From NCBI RefSeq assembly GCF_022201045.2, contig NC_068563.1, positions 186,001-250,000 of the forward strand: a stretch of DNA of 64,000 nt. The letters are read 5' to 3'. The stretch comes from Citrus sinensis (lineage: Eukaryota > Streptophyta > Magnoliopsida > Sapindales > Rutaceae). The first letter of the stretch is position 1; every line of letters begins with the position of its first letter. The position numbers and the translations under genes are program-made. Positions 51,850-63,678 of the stretch are shown in pieces. The notes under the pieces are model-generated. The model was not told the DNA's origin. It saw nothing but the letters and a program-made list of their open reading frames with translations, and ran no database searches.

Positions 51850-54701
51850 TTTATCAATCTGTTTTGCTGTAGTAGTGTTAAAAGGAAGGAAGATATGTTG
51901 AGCAACCTGACTTATTTTGCATGTGGGGGCATGTGGTATTGTATATTGTTCCTGGGAGTTTCAGAAACTTGGTAGGTAATGATATTGGAGACCATTTTCT
52001 GTGAAGGTATAGTGTTGAATTGAGCATCAACCATGAATTGGTTTCTGCATTTGTATATCAGCGATCTTTCATCATCATTGGGTTATTTGATTTCATCACC
52101 TTACGATCAATCATAAGGTTGATAAGAAGGGATGCAGAGTTGAATAAAAGTAACAAATATTTATATAGCAGCTAACTTTGTCATACACTGCATATTATTT
52201 TATTTAATTTTTCTCTATGATTTCAAAAGATATAAGATTAAACTAGAACCATTTGTTATTTGAAATTAAAAGTACACTATGTGGTCCAATAACATCTGTC
52301 CCTGCTTCCTTTTTATGTGCATTTATTCTATCTACGAGCATGAATCTCGATAAGAAGATGGCGACGACCACATGTGCATTACAGAAGAGATGCTGATACA
52401 GCTTCTGCACAATGTAGCATGAGGATAAAACTTATGTTGATGATCCATTGCGTATAAATTCATAGCACAAGGCTTGTTGATACAACACATGTTCCTCTTC
52501 TCTTTACCTAAAAGTTGAAATGCAACTGCCTTTTATTAAATAAAACTTGAATTGGACCATGTATGTTGGACGGTGGTACAGACTACATGCAAGAACATTA
52601 GAACCCCACATCGAAAGTTGAGAGGCAAGGCAGGGGAAGAGTAAAAGAAAAGTACACAAAAGGCAGAAAAAGCAAAGACCAATTCACAGTTCCAACTGTT
52701 TTTTTTTTTTTTTTCATTTTTGCAGCAATTTAATTAATGAAGAAAAACAATGATTAGTTATCATTTAGATGAAATATAGATGTTCTGCCAAGTATGATCA
52801 TAAAACTTCATTGGTGAGGTTATTTAGCCTACTGCCTATGATATGAACAACTCTGCCTTAACAGACTAAAGAGTTGCCAAGTTGTTTCTAATGATCAATC
52901 GTAATCTTCTAATGGGGCACTGTTATTTCTCCTACAAACAACCAATAGGCCTCTTAGGCCCATGTCCAACTTTAACATGTCACTTGAAAGAGATATATAA
53001 ATTTAAAGGTTAGAGATATTTTTGGCAGGATCTGGCTGGCTAATTGGAAAGGTAACAACATAAATTGAGAAATTGACGGGACACATACACAGCTCATGCA
53101 AGTCAACCTCAAGAGACCCATTCAATTCTTAATTCATCCAATCACAATGTGACACATTGGCACCACGCTGTCCCTCCTCGGATGTTCACCTTGTCCCCCG
53201 TGGCACCATTTTGCCAGTCATCAGGAAAGTGATAGCAGGCATTATGATGAAGATAGGTTAAGAAAGAAGAGCAAAGAAGGGGAGAACAAAAATAGTGATG
53301 GGTTCAGCCTTCTGCGCATGTTGGTCATATATATTGTTAAATTTTTCAAATACTATTTGATCATATCCGTGGGGACAAATAAAAAATTAAATAAATGGGG
53401 GTAGGGAAATCAATCTAATGAACATTACTGGTTAGCAATAAAGTCAGCTTCAAATTCAATATTCCGATTACTCCCCCACTCAATCCAAATGGTGGGATAA
53501 GAGCTCAATAGTAGATAGTACAAAAGCTTAATAGGTTAAGTTAGTGGGTAATAGTGTAATAATAATAATTTTAAGTTTTGACATTTTTTTTTTCTTTAAA
53601 TTTAAGATAAAGAGCTCGTACATGATAACATGAACCAAGAAGACAATGAAATTAAAGATATTAATGTTTATTAAGACAATTTTAAATTTTTTATTACACG
53701 TGATAGCCGTTTGTTAAACTTTTCAAACTATGAATAATATAGGACTCACACTTGATTTTGATGGGTTGAAAATGAAAATATAATTGATTGAATTTACCAA
53801 TAAAGAAGGATTTTACATTACCCAACACTAGATTTAGGAATTGGGTCAAACAAATTGTCAGATCTGAGCATCAATTAATTCTCAAAAAGTCAGCCGTGCC
53901 TAAAATATCTACGAAAAAAAGGCTGGATAGAATTGAATAGAATGAAGGGTGATGATTGATGAGCAATGATTCGCGACAATGTTTCCAGCTCAACTGAACG
54001 AAATTCATCTTTCACATTAGTTTTTAGCTCCCCCAAAGTAATTGTCACAGAAAGTAAAATCTTTCGCGGACTTCTACTAGTTCCGCAAAATTTTCATTTT
54101 ATATGTGTTGAGTGTATATACGTGTAGAGGAGCAAATCAAGCTGGCACTTTGACAATGGCCAGACAATTGAACTTCGAACCCTTTTAAGTTTAGGGTCCC
54201 GATGCGTTACGTTTAATGTTTAACGTATATTTATATACAGCAATAATTTTTGTGGTGGAATCCACAACTGTTGCTGTGTGTAACGTATGTTAAACACATT
54301 TTTGTGGTGGAATCCACAACTGTTGCTGTGTGTAACGTATGTTATGTTAAACGTAACTAGCACTTGCCTTTAAGTTTAATTTAACTGTTAAAGAAAAGAA
54401 AAAGGAAAAAAAGGGTGTAAGTTAATAATTATTATTGTGTCAAATTGAAGGTTGAAAGTTGAAACCCCCCCATGGACATGGCCATGGTGATGGGGATGGC
54501 GATGGCATGAACTAAAGTGGATTCCGAAATTTCCAAGAACAAAAAAAAAGAATTGGAGCTATAGCAAGCTAGCTGTCTCCAGCCCATTTCCCTCCCGTCT
54601 TTCAAAAAAAGCCTTTATAAAGAAACCCTCCCACTGGCTCTCTCTTCAGTCTTCACCAATCACCACCACCACCACCAGAGCAGTCAGTAGTCCAAAGCAC
54701 C
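51850..54701. other. Long intergenic region, EXL promoter
   Basis: About 2.9 kb of AT-rich sequence without recognisable genes. It includes the AVT3 3' flank, assorted poly-T/A tracts, and a foldback element with an internal tandem repeat (54216-54357). The last 250 bp, with a TTTATAAAG box near 54611-54619 and CACCAC repeats near 54660, is the core promoter and 5' UTR of the EXORDIUM-like gene. Confidence 0.5.
54216..54357. mobile_element. Foldback element with internal 52-bp tandem repeat
   Basis: The ends are exact 11-bp inverted repeats (GTTACGTTTAA at 54216-54226, TTAAACGTAAC at 54347-54357), with looser pairing inward. Inside, a block starting TTTGTGGTGGAATCC and running to TGTAACGTATGTTA is present twice with a 52-bp period (54249 and 54301). 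The block itself holds a TGTGG/CCACA palindrome. Superfamily not assigned. Confidence 0.55.
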
Positions 54702-55736
54702 ATGACACCTCCAGCGCTCCATTTTCTCATATTTGCTGCATTGCTGCTGCTTTCAAAAACAAGAGCAGCAGCAGATTCCTCACAAACAGAATACACACTC
54801 ACAAACCCAAAGCTCCCGCCGCCAAACACACTCTCCACCTCAAAGAAATACGAGGGCTCTTCAGATTTGGTGAACCTGAGGTACCACATGGGTCCCGTAC
54901 TCTCTTCTTCCCCCATTAACATTTACCTCGTCTGGTACGGCCGTTGGCCCAACTACCAAAAGCTCCTCATCAAGGACTTCATCCTCTCCATCTCCCCCGC
55001 CGCCGCCGCCGCCAAACCCTCCGTCTCCGACTGGTGGCGCACCGTCTCCCTCTACACCGACCAGACCGGCGCCAACGTCTCCAGGACCGTCCTCATCGCC
55101 GGCGAGCACTCCGACCACCTCTACTCCCACGGCAAGTCGCTCACCCGCCTGTCCGTCCAGCAAGTCATCGGCACCGCCGTCGAGTCCGCGCCTTTCCCGG
55201 TCGACCACAAGAACGGGATCTTCTTGATCCTCACGGCGGACGACGTCACGATGCAGGACTACTGCCGCGCCGTCTGCGGGTTCCACTACTTCACCTTCCC
55301 CTCCATGGTGGGATACACGATGCCCTACGCCTGGATTGGGAACTCAGCCAAGCAGTGCCCGGAGGTCTGCTCGTACCCGTTTGCGGTTCCCGGGTACATG
55401 GCCGGCGGGGGACCGGCCGCGCTGAAGCCGCCGAACGGGGACGTGGGTGTTGATGGGATGATCAGTGTGATAGCCCACGAGCTCGCGGAGCTGTCGACGA
55501 ATCCGCTGGTGAATGCGTGGTACGCCGGGGAGGACCCGACGGCGCCGACGGAGATCGGGGACTTGTGTGAAGGGTTGTACGGGACCGGCGGCGGAGGAGG
55601 GTATATTGGTCAAGTGATGAGGGATAACAAAGGAAGGACCTTTAACATGAACGGGAGGAGAGGCAGGAGGTTTATGGTTCAGTGGGTTTGGAGTCCCGTT
55701 CTGAAAGCTTGTGCCGGCCCTAATGCACTTGATTGA
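54702..55736 (+). CDS. EXORDIUM-like secreted protein (PHI-1/EXO family)
   Basis: An intronless 344-aa apoplastic protein of the phosphate-induced PHI-1/EXO family. EXO and EXL proteins promote brassinosteroid-linked growth and carbon-starvation responses; their biochemical activity is not known. MTPPALHFLIFAALLLLSKT is the signal peptide. Family blocks are all present: LRYHMGPVL, INIYLVWYGRW, DFILSIS, SVSDWWRTVSLYTDQTGAN, ILTADDVTMQDYCRAVCGFH, IAHELAELSTNPLVNAWYAG, EIGDLCEGLYG and the end FMVQWVWSPVLKACAGPNA. IAHELAE recalls a zinc-peptidase HEXXE pattern, but catalysis is unproven. The closest recalled relative is EXL5 (At2g17230). Codons end mostly in G or C between about 54950 and 55620, far GC-richer than all neighbours. 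Confidence 0.92.
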   Translation: MTPPALHFLIFAALLLLSKTRAAADSSQTEYTLTNPKLPPPNTLSTSKKYEGSSDLVNLRYHMGPVLSSSPINIYLVWYGRWPNYQKLLIKDFILSISPAAAAAKPSVSDWWRTVSLYTDQTGANVSRTVLIAGEHSDHLYSHGKSLTRLSVQQVIGTAVESAPFPVDHKNGIFLILTADDVTMQDYCRAVCGFHYFTFPSMVGYTMPYAWIGNSAKQCPEVCSYPFAVPGYMAGGGPAALKPPNGDVGVDGMISVIAHELAELSTNPLVNAWYAGEDPTAPTEIGDLCEGLYGTGGGGGYIGQVMRDNKGRTFNMNGRRGRRFMVQWVWSPVLKACAGPNALD

Positions 55737-58700
55737 TTATTTATTTCCCAGATCTCAAAACAAGAAAATAATTCAATAGCTTGATTGAATTGTGAGTCTT
55801 GAATTTGGTTGGAGGTGGAGGTGGTCAGTGATGGGAGTTTCTTTTTTCTTTTCTTTTTTTCTTTTTCAATGGTTAAGTTATATAATATATAGATTTGTAA
55901 AGAGATCTTGATTTAATAGTGTTTAATTATATATATGTTCAAGTTGATTTTGGTGAAGTAATCTCATCGATCAAGCAACAATTAAAGATTCATTCAATTT
56001 GTCGCAGTTGTTGTTTGTGGCCAAAACACAAGTTCAAACAGGCGCGGATGAGACACTCCCAAATCAGGAATTCGAACCTTTAAAATAAAAAAAAAAGTCC
56101 ATATAATTGCCGCAAATGTTAATTAATATTAATGAATGCTGGGCGTCATCAACTGAAAGCTGTATATGGAAATGGAAAAAAGCAACTTTCCTAAGAGTTG
56201 GATTGATAATGACCAAAGTGGTCTTAAGTGAAACTTAATGATGTTCGTTATTTGAATGGTCTTCTTCGCTGGTTCTGTAAAGTGTTTTATGTAAGATCTA
56301 AGCATTTCTGTTGAAGTTAGGAGTGGAGAGGTCCGAGAGGAGGACCCAAATGCAAATGGGGTCAGAATGTCTATTTACAACACATACTGATGACCCATGG
56401 GCAGATTGAAAATTATACATATTATATACTTCCTTAAATGAGTACAAAAAGTGACATACGCGAATGAGCTGATTATCTAAGTATTAGAGAAGACATTTGA
56501 TGTGAAGCCTGATCTGCTGCTCTGCGATCACACGAAGCCAAAGTCAAATAATGCACAAAAAGGTCGCCATTAATAGCAATTCCCTTTCCATCTTCATGAT
56601 AATCATAGTGGTAATAACAACGCTTGTTTGTTTCTTCACATTTGTTTTCCCTACTTTTTTCTGGTAGAGACTCTTGGGCTTGGCTCTTTCTTTTCTTTTC
56701 AATTGTTTGAAAGGCATTTAAGCATATGATATGAATTGAAATATGATGATGGAATAAGGGTAAAAACGTATGCTTGTCCTTAGTGGGGATGGTGGAGACT
56801 TGAGAATTTGAGATGATGAGAGGTCCGGTCACTCAAAAAAAAACTTTAATTCAGCAATTGTGATTCACAGCTAATATGGGGACCCAGAAGGTACCACATT
56901 AGGTAACAGGTATTATTATTCTTACAAGTGACTTTTTGTCAATGTGAACCTGCAGCAGCTCTCGTCTCATCTTTCATGCTAATGCCATGCCACTTTTTTT
57001 TTTAAGAGTGTGGTGGCCTAGTCCCGTTGGCTGAAAATGACAAGTGTTTATGTTGCCGTGAAGCTCCAATCTTTTTTGCATGCATGCTTGTGCTAACAGT
57101 AATGAATAACAAGAACAGAAACAGCTCTTTTTAGTTTATTTCTATTGGTAAATTGATGATCGACTACTTAAAAAACAGTGTTTCTTGTAGTAGTAGTAGT
57201 AGTTGTTTACAGGGAATGGGCGACGAGCGTTACTCTAAAATCTAAATCCAATTTGATGTCAAAGTCAACTTAATTAGCTTGTCAAATTAATTAGTAGTCG
57301 TATCTGGAGTGATAAACTTATTACCCTCCAATGAGATCTGGGAGTTTGAAGATAAAATATCATCCATGTGCCATATTATCCTTCTATTGGTTATATTAAT
57401 TTAGATTTTGACACAAGTCTTAAATGGGCCCAAAACATCAGTCAGAATAAATTTAAAAAAATAAAAAATCAAAATATTAGAGTCTGATATTGGTGGGACC
57501 GCACCGCTCATTCCTATTCCAGTCTAACTTCTTACAAAATGCCTCTCATTTTTCTAATTTCCGGTTAAAAAGCCTCTCATTTGTTTGTTAGGAATCAAAA
57601 TTTGGAAGGTTAGAGGGAGCGAAAAAAAAAAAAAACGGTGCATATTTGTGGGAAGAAAACAGGTTTCTTGGTGATCCCATAACATTTTATGGTGCCTCAT
57701 GAATCATGCTTGATTGCATTTTGGTGAATTGAAGAGGGAAAGAAAAAGTAGAACGGAAAGGAGTTTATATCAATAACACGATGAATTCTGGCAAACTGTT
57801 GATTTGAATCCACCCACATGCCCTCTAAAAATGTGTCACAATCTCTGAGTTGGAGGAGATCCACATGCAATATTACCCTTCAGAACAAGTAACCGAACCC
57901 CACGATTCACAATTAATTTGAGCTTTGCTGTTTGCAAGGATAATGATAAGTGCGTAAGATTTTTGCAATCTTACGAGTCAAGATTCACCGTAAACCAAAT
58001 TGATAGTATCATAACATAACCCTACTGAAATGGATTTGCATGCATGCAATCCAAGAGAAAGCATGATCCGTGTTGTTGGCATTGGTCTAAAGTGATCGGT
58101 GTACGTGTGATAATCAAACAAGAATGTTTTTCCCAGCTGAAGCTGATGAGAATATATATATATATATATGAAGATAAGCCAAAATATCATCTGTGGGGGT
58201 GGGGCTAAATGAAGAACCAAAGCAACATGTGGCCACGATAATAGTTACAAGTTTTAAAATGTCGGTTTGGTTTTTCTCTATTGTTTTCCCTCTCTGTATA
58301 CGGAAGCTAATAAGAAGATGACAATTTTCTTTTTTCATTTTGCCCCGAGTAAATCAAGTAAAGAAAGATCGTATGTACTATGAAAATCTTGGAATAATAA
58401 CTGTAAATATGTCGTATACGTGCAAGTGCATGCAAAATACCGTATCACTGTCTGTCTCCATCATCACCTTACTTTCTTTTGTAGGCCGGCCACGAGTTTT
58501 GATGCCATCACCAAAATCTGCCAATATTTTAAGGCTAGTTCTGGTTAAATCGATTGGTTGGTTTGTTTTGAAAATACCCTCCTAATCAATTTTTTTTTTG
58601 GTAACCAGTATTGAAAATTAGCCTAATTAGAACTTTAATTCATTTACGTTTTGGCCGTCCAAACTTGGCAGCTAGTATGCCATGACCGGCCCCTTAATAA

Positions 58701-59439
58701 TTAAGTTTGATATGACTTAATGCTGAATCAAAACCGACACATATAATAAAATATATTTTTTTGGTTGTAAATCATCCGGTGTCTTGTGATCGTATTGGGT
58801 TTCGATTAATCTAAATTTAGGGTGTAGTCACAGTTAAGATTCTTTACCCCTCCAAAATAGTGTATTTAGTGAAGATCAAACCTAAAAATTCTTCCTACAA
58901 ACTTAATATGCACTGTTAATTGAGCCACAACCATTTGATCTATAATAAAATATTTAAGTTAACAGGAAGGTTTCAAAGAGTTGCTTATAAACAGTAATAT
59001 GATATTGTCGTCAGGTGACTAATAAATTCTTCCGGAAGAATCTAATTGAAGTGGTGAGCTCAGTCCCAGACTCCCAGTCCCATGTACGAAAAGGTATGAT
59101 GAAACCACAGCGTTACCGCGTTTTTGACTCATGAAACTGAGGATGATGCATGTAAGAGACTAGAAACTACTATATGGTACGTTTAGATGAAATTTCTTCC
59201 AAGTTGCCCAATCAGATCTCATTGAACATGACTTGTGCTGCATGAACAGTTCATGCCACCTATCGGCCACATGTTAATCTATTAAAAACTCTGACACTTG
59301 TTTAATTAAGACGTGGATATATAAACACACAGACAGGCATACATATATAAATACAAAGCTTCGCCTCTAGCGGCACATATATATATATATAATTCCATTG
59401 AAATTGCAATCAATACTATCCAAGTAGCTAGAAGAAGAT
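55737..59439. other. Long gene-poor intergenic region
   Basis: About 3.7 kb without a convincing gene. A 119-codon minus-strand open frame (56473-56832) was considered and rejected. Other contents: (TAG)n near 57189, a TA run near 58154-58168, a short perfect palindrome near 57953-57975 and AT-rich filler. The last 150 bp is the metallothionein promoter. Confidence 0.5.
59318..59325 (+). promoter_or_regulatory. TATA box of metallothionein copy 1
   Basis: TATATAAA lies 115-122 bp upstream of the start codon, a good position for a leader of about 85-90 nt. The CACGTG-like core ACGTGG just before it (59311-59316) is an ABRE-like ACGT element, which fits the seed expression of Ec-type metallothioneins. 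Confidence 0.55.
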
Positions 59440-59770
59440 ATGGCTGATGTAAGAGGAAGCGCCGTCGCTTGCAGTGATCGGTGTGGCTGCCCCACACCTT
59501 GCCCCGGCGGCACCACTTGCAGGTAATTAATTAAATTTTGCCAATTAATTAGTAATATACATGCGCATACCTGTTCGAATAATTAGTTATGATAATAGGT
59601 GTGCAAGCAAAGGCGGGAGTACTGAGATGGAGCACAAGAGATGCTCGTGTGGGGAGCACTGTGGCTGCAATCCCTGCACATGCACTAAAACTGATGTTGC
59701 TGAAACTGGCAAGGCCTTTTGCAAGTGCGGCACTGCCTGTGCTTGCCCCACTTGCAATTCCGCTGCTTGA
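59440..59770 (+). CDS. Type 4 (Ec) metallothionein, copy 1
   Basis: A seed-type metallothionein that binds zinc and other d10 metals through thiolates. Two exons, 59440-59522 and 59599-59770, encode 84 aa. The start is MADVRGSAVACSDRCGC. Three Cys-rich blocks are separated by Cys-free linkers: CSDRCGCPTPCPGGTTCRC, CSCGEHCGCNPCTC and CKCGTACACPTC. The centre block carries the conserved HCGCNPC signature whose His joins Cys in zinc binding in wheat Ec. The intron falls inside an Arg codon after the first block, the same position as in the two copies downstream. The gene is first of a tandem array. Confidence 0.93.
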
Positions 59771-60696
59771 AGTATTCATACGCTTGCTTAAGTTAGCACA
59801 GTGATCTTGTATCTATAAATATATTGGCCATTGTGTGTGTGTGTGTGTTTGTATGTCTAGATAAATAAATTAATTAAATTGAGCTGTATGTGAAATTTAT
59901 TATATTTATCGTCCAAGTTGAAGTTGTAATGCAAGGTAAATTACTAACCATTACTTTTGTTGTGGAAAATAAACGTGGGTGGCAGCAAGAGAAATCAAAG
60001 CACAAATCAAGTTTGTATGAGGCAATATACGGCTGCTTGGTTCACTAAAATAAAGGGCGACTAACGCATAAATTAATTTTGAAGTTCAACTGATTTCATT
60101 GACTTAAAAAGCAGTGAATTGGATTATAAGATACAATAACAATTGGCAATTGCATTGCCATCTAATTTTATTAACCTAATTACCTAAACTTAATTATAAG
60201 AAACAAATTGGCAATTGAACTTACAATTTTGGTAGGAATTAATTACAGAACCGATCGAGTGCTGCTGGTTTTATGGGTAAATCAAAAATTTTATGCAGTG
60301 CCTCTAAAATACAGGTATCATGGATGTTATGACAGGTATGTTTTTTTGTCTTGAAGAATTACACAGGTATTTGTTGGTTCTATTGGAAAATTATCATATA
60401 TTTATTGGTTTCATTGCCTTGTATTCTAAAATTCTTGGGTTGCGTTGTCTCTGACATTCGATGTATTCTAAAATTCTTCGTCAATCGTCATGTAGCTGCT
60501 ACGTTTCGGTCTATGTGTCAGTTGGATGATGCGCCGCTTATTTAGAGGAGAAAAAAATGCCGAACACGGTCGTATACGGGACTCTGATATTTATCAACTT
60601 TGTTCCTATATATACACACAGACACAAGCACACGCGTACACAATTTCCAAGTGGCCGTTTTCCCAACCAATTAATTACGAGAGAGACCGAAGTTAA
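59771..60696. other. Spacer between metallothionein copies 1 and 2
   Basis: About 925 bp of AT-rich sequence, including a GT microsatellite near 59835-59850 and, at 60607-60614, a TATATATA box preceding copy 2. No gene was seen. Confidence 0.5.
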
Positions 60697-61241
60697 ATGG
60701 CGGATGTGTTGAGGGGCGGCGGAGTCCAATGCAATGAAAAGTGTGGCTGTCCCGGCGGCCTTGCATGCAAGTCAGTGCCGACACTGCGTATCCATCGACA
60801 TTAATTATCTTCTTTAATTTCCTTCGAATTTTAATTTATTTGTTGGCTGTAATATTAAGATTAATGATAAATATATATAATAGTTTTCTGGTCGGATCAT
60901 AAAATGCGGTAAATGTTTGGGAAAATTTTAAAACCGCGGGATTTTAAAGATTTAAAACTTAAAACGTTTAAACCGCACATTTTATGCGTATTTCCGAACG
61001 CTCCCGCACTTTAAAATTTCCAATTGAAACATTTCTCCCTATATATATAAAAAGTAGGTAGGTACGCGATTATTATTAATTAATAACATATACATATATG
61101 TTGAAATGGAGCAGGTGCTCAAGCAAAACGGCGAGCGAGTATGACCACAAGAAGTGCTCTTGTGGGGAACATCGCAGGCAGCTGCAACCCCTGCTCCTGT
61201 GTCAAGGCTCAATCCTCTGGAGCATACAAGCCCTTCCGTAG
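60697..61241 (+). pseudogene. Type 4 (Ec) metallothionein, copy 2, degenerate
   Basis: Exon 1 (60697-60770) reads MADVLRGGGVQCNEKCGC and is clearly homologous to the other copies, but its first Cys block has lost a few residues including one Cys (CGCPGGLAC instead of CGCPVPCPGGAAC). Exon 2 starts at 61115 (CSSKTASEYDHKKCSCGEH) in the conserved splice position. A 4-bp duplication (GCAG at 61174-61177 repeated at 61178-61181) then shifts the frame, so the expected CNPCSC falls out of frame and translation ends at TAG 61239-61241. The third Cys block is not recognisable in any frame. A TATA box and splice sites survive, so it may still be transcribed. Confidence 0.85.
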
Positions 61242-61849
61242 GCTCCACTTGCACTGCATGATGCATGCAAGAGCAATTAATCATTACGAGACAAGATACA
61301 TGCACGGTTGCCTTGCCTAGCTAGTTTATATATGTATAATAGTGTATAATCAATTTAGTAAAGCTTGAGTTCTAGTTATTAATTCGCTATAACCAATCAG
61401 TCTAGTCTATACATGCTTCGGCCAACTTTATTGCAGCCAGCTAATATAAGTATACACGTGTGTATGTATGTACTTGTACGGTGCAATTAGAGAAATAATA
61501 ATTAGACCGGGTCTCAGTCCATCTGCTTGTATGGTCTTTGTTTTTGGTTCAAAGTGAATCATACTCGGTAGTAAAATGGGTACTCAAAACTCTTAATCAA
61601 GGTATGTTCTATATATATAATAACTGTCATTTCTTTAAACGTTTATGCATAGTTTATGCGTACGGTATCGGATTCAACTCTCAAAGTTCCAAGCATCCAC
61701 CATTTATCAGATACACCAATTGGCGTCAGTGAGTAGTTTTGAGGAGCATGAATTTGGCAAGGATGTTCTTCTGGAGATGTGTTTTTCGCAGATGAGAGAG
61801 GGTAGGTTTTGCACTAGTTAGAGGTAGGTTTGGTTCGGATTGGAAAAAA

Positions 61850-62790
61850 AAATGAAGCAGAGTATGTAACTGCTACAGAAGTTGTAAAAAAAGCACTTTC
61901 TTTCAAAGGATTTATGACAGAATTAGGGTTGAATCAGAAGTCAGTACCAATCTACTGAGATAGCTCAAGTGCAATTCACTTGTGCAAGAACCCGACACAT
62001 CAAGAGAAGACCAAGCATATAGATATAAGACAATATTTTGCCAGAAATGAAGTGCCAAAAGGTACTGTGAAGATGGTTAAAATACACACTGATGAGAACC
62101 TTGCAGATGCCCTCACTAAGGTAGTTCTTGTAGCTAAGTTCAGACCTTATCTAGACATAGCTTAAAGAGTCAGATTGAGGAAAATGTTTGATTCAAGATG
62201 GAGAATTGTGAAAACAGCTTGTGAATCAAGCCTGGGCTTCTTTTGGACTTGGGATTTTTTTTTTTTTTTTTCCTGAAAAGGGACTTGGAATTGTTTTAAG
62301 TATTCACATGTTTGTCATATGTTTATAATAGAAAACTAAGTGGTTAAAAACGACATATTCTTTGTATGTTTTGAATCAATACTTATGTAACTCACGTGTG
62401 AGGCATGTGCTGAAGCTTAAGCAAATTTCTTAAATCTGTTATGCTACGTGTCGAGTTTTTGTGCAATCTAGGAACTGTTATGTTACTGATGCTGATTATA
62501 TTAGTTGGTTTCTCAGTCAATTAGAGAGATCATTTTAGAGCGTTGTGTTGAGAATTAGGAGAGAGAGAGAAAGTTCTTGCATGTTTTTTGATATTTCTTG
62601 TACAAAGCTTTGTAAAATTCTCCATTGATTCATCAATAAAACTCATTTAATAGTTTCTTCTGTGGATGTAGGTTGAGTATTTTTGTTCAACTAAACCACA
62701 TTAAAATCATAAGTGTTTTTTTTATTGTTTTTATCTCGATCTTTTTTATTGTTTATTGAGTAAATTTTGTCAGTCAATTGAGTTGTGAGT
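61850..62790 (+). mobile_element. Fossil Ty1/copia retrotransposon fragment
   Basis: A remnant of a Ty1/copia LTR element. It retains the end of the polyprotein, recognisable as the C-terminal RNase H region (NPTHQEKTKHIDIRQYF and VKIHTDENLADALTK), followed by a purine-rich tract and sequence like a 3' LTR, with a poly-A-signal-like AATAAAA near 62636. Gag, protease, integrase and most of the reverse transcriptase are absent, and the surviving coding part is broken at least once. No matching left LTR was found, so the age cannot be estimated from LTR divergence; it looks old. Confidence 0.75.
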
Positions 62791-62980
62791 TCACAGGACA
62801 ATCTTGTGATTGTGCAATTTGATTAGATTTGATTAACAGATCTTGGGCAGTGGTTAATCTTGTGAAGTTGAAAAGAAAATTGATTACTACAATATCCGAT
62901 TGGATATAATGTCAATTCCGAATCTGATCCGAATTCATATCAATTCTATCTGAATCTGATCTGATGTCCACCACTAGTTA

Positions 62981-63240
62981 GGATGCGTTTGAAATTGAGA
63001 TTAGACAACTATAACTTAAAAGTTATAGAATTAAAATATTTAATAAATACTAACTGTTGCAGTTTAGAAGTTATGTTGATATAATTTTTCATTTATATTA
63101 TACAAAATTTATTATATCTTTAATAATATTATTATTTAAATTTTATATTTATTATAAATTATTAACTTTTATTTCATAATTATATTTTTTCACAATAATT
63201 ATAATTTAAAAAAATACAAAACCTTAATTCTAAACGGGAG
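62981..63240 (+). mobile_element. Tourist-like MITE, copy 3
   Basis: Preceded by TTA (62978-62980) and starting GGATGCGTTTGAAATTGAGA. The complement of its other end begins CCCGTTTAGAATTAAGG, an imperfect terminal inverted repeat. The interior aligns with copies 1 and 2. The right target duplication is decayed. Confidence 0.6.
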
Positions 63241-63678
63241 TACGCACCCCATTTTTATCTCTTAAACTTAATGCAGTGTCTTTATCTCTTTTAGGCTATC
63301 GAAAACTCGCTCTCTCTTTTCCGTTGATTCCTTCCGTATCTTGCATCTCCATTTGATTACGAGTACGTGTTCAACCTATGGGTACTGCACACGTGGGATA
63401 ATAGAATTTGATTATATAAATAACAAATCTGGACACCGTTCTTCTTTCCGCACAAAAAATCATGCAAAATGCAGTCAAATGTGTCACTGTGTACACGTGT
63501 TTGCATTGCATCCTACGCGTCACCTGTTAATGATGCCACCTTTTACATGCGTACACTATTGCTGCTATTCTACGTCGGTGCCACGTCCGGTTCAATTACA
63601 AGACTCCGGAACATGATACAAAGAACACAACAAATTGTATGTGGCTAAGGCCCTAGAGGTTCAACCGGGCAAAAATTA

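Larger units (their letters stand above)
61242..63678. other. Spacer between metallothionein copies 2 and 3
   Basis: Contains the fossil copia fragment (about 61850-62790) and the third Tourist-like MITE (62981-63240). The last 400 bp is the promoter of metallothionein copy 3, with ACACGTG motifs near 63390 and 63494 that resemble ABRE/G-box elements. No host gene was seen. Confidence 0.5.

Noticed and set aside
54861-55453. Long open frames on both strands overlapping the EXORDIUM-like gene
   Set aside because: High GC lowers stop frequency; these are shadows of the real gene and have no family features.
56473-56832. Minus-strand open frame of 119 codons with a Cys-containing C-terminal half
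   Set aside because: No signal peptide, splice pattern or recognisable family; composition reads like chance in AT-rich spacer. A small secreted peptide cannot be fully excluded.
57953-57975. Short palindrome GTAAGAT/ATCTTAC
   Set aside because: Too short and isolated to assign a function; expected by chance in several kilobases of AT-rich DNA.
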